From Holophagae bacterium (GTDB taxonomy: Bacteria; Acidobacteriota; Thermoanaerobaculia; Thermoanaerobaculales; Sulfomarinibacteraceae), in the NCBI GenBank assembly GCA_030609785.1, contig JAUWTC010000101.1, forward strand, positions 1 to 7,780: DNA of 7,780 nt, given 5' to 3'. The position numbers and the translations under genes are program-made. Below are positions 6,004 through 7,780 of this stretch, in pieces (the stretch's first letter is position 1; the number at the start of each line of letters is the position of its first letter). The notes under the pieces are model-generated. The model worked only from the letters and a program-made list of their open reading frames with translations. It was not told the origin of the DNA and ran no database searches.

Positions 6004-7780
6004 AAGGGCGCTTCTTTCGCCGGAATCGTCGTCGGGTCTCCCGAAATATTGTCCACCACGGAGCCGTAGACGATCACTCCTGAGCCCGACATGATCTCGA
6101 CCGAGGCGATCGCGGCGCGAACGTTGCTCGATCCCGCCCGGTTGAGGAACGGCTGATTCTCCTGGACGTTCGTGCCCGCCGGGACCAAAACCGTGAAGCT
6201 CGTCAGCTGACCACCCGAGCTGTTGAAGAGCGTCACCTGCAGCAGGACACTCGTGCTCCCGCTGTTGGTGAATCCGATGTTGGTGCGGAAGGCCGCGGTC
6301 TCCTCCAGCATGGTCAGCCACACGGTATCGCCGGAGGAAAAGGCCTCCGAAGGCCGATAACCGTCGAGGAACTGGCCGAAGGTCCCCGTGGAGCTCTGGT
6401 TGTAGGTGCGTGAACCGACAAGCAGCTCTTCGTCGGTCGAGACCTCGAGTGACCCGGTGCCGCTCGAGCCGAGGAAGCCGACGACATCTTCGAGCACCAC
6501 CTGGCTCCTGGCCGGGATCGACACCGTCTTCGAAACTGTCACTCCACCACTCCGGCGGAAACGGATCAGGGCGTTCACGAGCAAGCCGGAGGGGTTGAAG
6601 GCGCCGAGGCTGGTCCGCCACTGGCTCCCGCCGGCACCGCCGGCGCGGGCGGCAGCAGCCACCCAGTAGGAAATGTCGCCGCCGCCGGTGGTGGGTTGCA
6701 GGTTCGCGCGGAGGATGAAGTTCTCGCTATCGGCAAGGGCGAGTCCGGCGATGCCGGTGGACGAGACAAAGCTGCGACCCACGTTGGCGGCCGAGTCAAA
6801 TTCCATGTTGAAGTCCACACCCGTGTGCGCCGGATCACCACGGTTGATGATCCAGAAGTCACCGTTCAGACGTACCGGCGACGGCAGGGTCACCGTCACC
6901 ATGCCGGTACCGTCGCCCGTGCTGATGTCGCCCTGACCGAGCACCACCGAGTCGTCGGGCCGCCCGGAAGCGTCGGCGTAAACGAAGACACGGTTCGTCC
7001 ACGGCCCGCCTATGCCACTGAGGTCCAGGTCGTTGCCGGCACAGAATCCGGTCAATTCCACCTGACCCGGCTGGTATCCGAAATCGGACAGACGGAAGTG
7101 GACCGCCATCATGAAATTCGGATCTCCCGCATGCCCTCCCCCGAACCATGCGGCATCGGCCGAGTTCCCGTTGTCGTAGAAAGTGTTGCAGCCCGTCACG
7201 GGCTCGCCACAGATCTCGGAGGTGGTCCAACCCAGATCCTCGAAAATGCACAGCACAATTGGCCCCGGGTCATGGATGGCGCTGCCCGTGCCGATGAAAG
7301 GAGTCATGAGGCTGTTGGGATCACTTGCCGGGTATGTGGACTCGTCGAGATGCGAGTAGCTCGAACCTGGTTCCCACTCCGAAGGCGCGTAGAGTCGCGG
7401 GCGTGTATCGTCGTTCACGGCTACGGCATTTGACCCACCCCAGTAGACGCCGCCGCTCTGAAGCACCGAGGCCAGGGCCTCCGACGGGTTCGGATAGACC
7501 GCAGTGTCGATGATACCGTTTCCCGATCCGTCCTCCGTGGAGCGATCAAAGATGATGGGAAACCCCTCCACCCCCCAGCTCCCAACCCCGTCGTCAACGG
7601 ACGCCGAACCAACGAAGCCGAGACCGTGGCACAGCTCGTGAAGCACGACGCTCATCAGGTCGATCCGGTTCCACGGCGTATTGCCGTCGGTGCCGTAGTA
7701 CCAACGGTCATAGTCCGAGTTGAAGGACGCCAGGATGTCGAACTCCCCCTCGCCGACGTCATAACCGGCAAGTGCGTCAA
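6000..7780 (-). CDS. Secreted HExxH metalloprotease-like protein with duplicated C-terminal surface module, 5' truncated
   Basis: The frame is open from the right edge to a TAG at 6002-6000, giving 592 visible residues; the true start and any signal peptide lie outside. An ATG at 7655 is internal, because family-like sequence (FNSDYDRWYYGTDGNTPW) precedes it. The catalytic region has HELCHGLGF at visible residues 47-55, with H47, E48 and H51 as likely zinc ligands and catalytic base, then RLYAPSEWEPGSSYSHLD (128-145) and an EDLGW end (180-184). The metzincin third histidine (expected at 57) is glycine; H143 in SHLD is a candidate third ligand. A beta-rich domain follows (about 196-361, with GDFWIINRGDP). 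The end (368-592) holds two related Ig-like units starting WRTSLG (387) and FRTNIG (497). From memory this architecture is common in Acidobacteriota secreted proteins. Substrate unknown. A role as extracellular or cell-surface peptidase is inferred. Confidence 0.8.
   Translation of the reverse strand, partial: DALAGYDVGEGEFDILASFNSDYDRWYYGTDGNTPWNRIDLMSVVLHELCHGLGFVGSASVDDGVGSWGVEGFPIIFDRSTEDGSGNGIIDTAVYPNPSEALASVLQSGGVYWGGSNAVAVNDDTRPRLYAPSEWEPGSSYSHLDESTYPASDPNSLMTPFIGTGSAIHDPGPIVLCIFEDLGWTTSEICGEPVTGCNTFYDNGNSADAAWFGGGHAGDPNFMMAVHFRLSDFGYQPGQVELTGFCAGNDLDLSGIGGPWTNRVFVYADASGRPDDSVVLGQGDISTGDGTGMVTVTLPSPVRLNGDFWIINRGDPAHTGVDFNMEFDSAANVGRSFVSSTGIAGLALADSENFILRANLQPTTGGGDISYWVAAAARAGGAGGSQWRTSLGAFNPSGLLVNALIRFRRSGGVTVSKTVSIPARSQVVLEDVVGFLGSSGTGSLEVSTDEELLVGSRTYNQSSTGTFGQFLDGYRPSEAFSSGDTVWLTMLEETAAFRTNIGFTNSGSTSVLLQVTLFNSSGGQLTSFTVLVPAGTNVQENQPFLNRAGSSNVRAAIASVEIMSGSGVIVYGSVVDNISGDPTTIPAKEAPF

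Noticed and set aside
6002..6017. AGAAG/CTTCT stem after the ACO2-type aconitase stop as a terminator
   Set aside because: A 5-bp stem with only TTC following; it lies in the coding end of the protease gene and is likely chance.
4970..6094. 374-codon plus-strand frame inside the ACO2-type aconitase
   Set aside because: It is rich in Ser, Arg and Pro, as expected of an out-of-frame reading of a high-GC gene; the aconitase frame is intact and conserved.
7655..7655. ATG at 7655 as the start of the metalloprotease gene
   Set aside because: The frame continues upstream to the window edge with family-like sequence, the ATG sits five residues before the catalytic motif, and no signal peptide follows it.

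Overview
The window is GC-rich bacterial chromosomal DNA holding four protein genes and repeat-filled gaps. A member of the Acidobacteriota (a Thermoanaerobaculia-like lineage or a relative) is the best guess. That rests mainly on the last gene, whose C-terminal surface-protein module I remember as common in that phylum, and on the intergenic clutter of short-unit arrays and palindromes. This placement is inference and is not proven by the sequence.

Layout from left to right: (1) 1-457, minus strand: the N-terminal 152 residues of an integral-membrane GT-C/ArnT-like glycosyltransferase, cut by the window edge. (2) 458-718: a non-coding gap with a seven-copy heptamer array (GATACTC/GATACTT) and a degenerate inverted array 139 bp away. 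(3) 719-3253, minus strand: complete acnB, the HEAT-domain type of aconitase/2-methylisocitrate dehydratase. (4) 3254-3726: a 473-nt divergent gap. It holds a plausible sigma70-like promoter for acnB, a short GGGATCA-type array, a 9-mer-based palindrome, and a 181-bp element bounded by perfect 18-bp inverted repeats. Small hairpins lie just before the next gene. (5) 3727-6003, plus strand: complete mitochondrial-type (ACO2-like) aconitase. (6) 6000-7780, minus strand: the C-terminal 592 residues of a secreted HExxH metalloprotease-like protein, cut at its 5' end. It converges on the second aconitase, and the two stop codons overlap in a CTAG palindrome.

The two aconitases catalyse the same TCA-cycle step (citrate to isocitrate through cis-aconitate) but belong to different subfamilies with different domain order. 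Both keep the three iron-sulfur cysteines. Side-by-side divergent placement suggests backup or condition-specific roles (AcnB-type as housekeeping enzyme and possible iron sensor, ACO2-type as alternative), but nothing in the sequence proves shared control. The membrane glycosyltransferase and the secreted protease have no evident functional link to the aconitases.

I see no convincing new multi-gene system, tRNA, rRNA, CRISPR array or transposase here. The most unusual material is the repeat architecture between the two aconitases, the overlapping stop codons, and the protease motif that lacks the third metzincin histidine.
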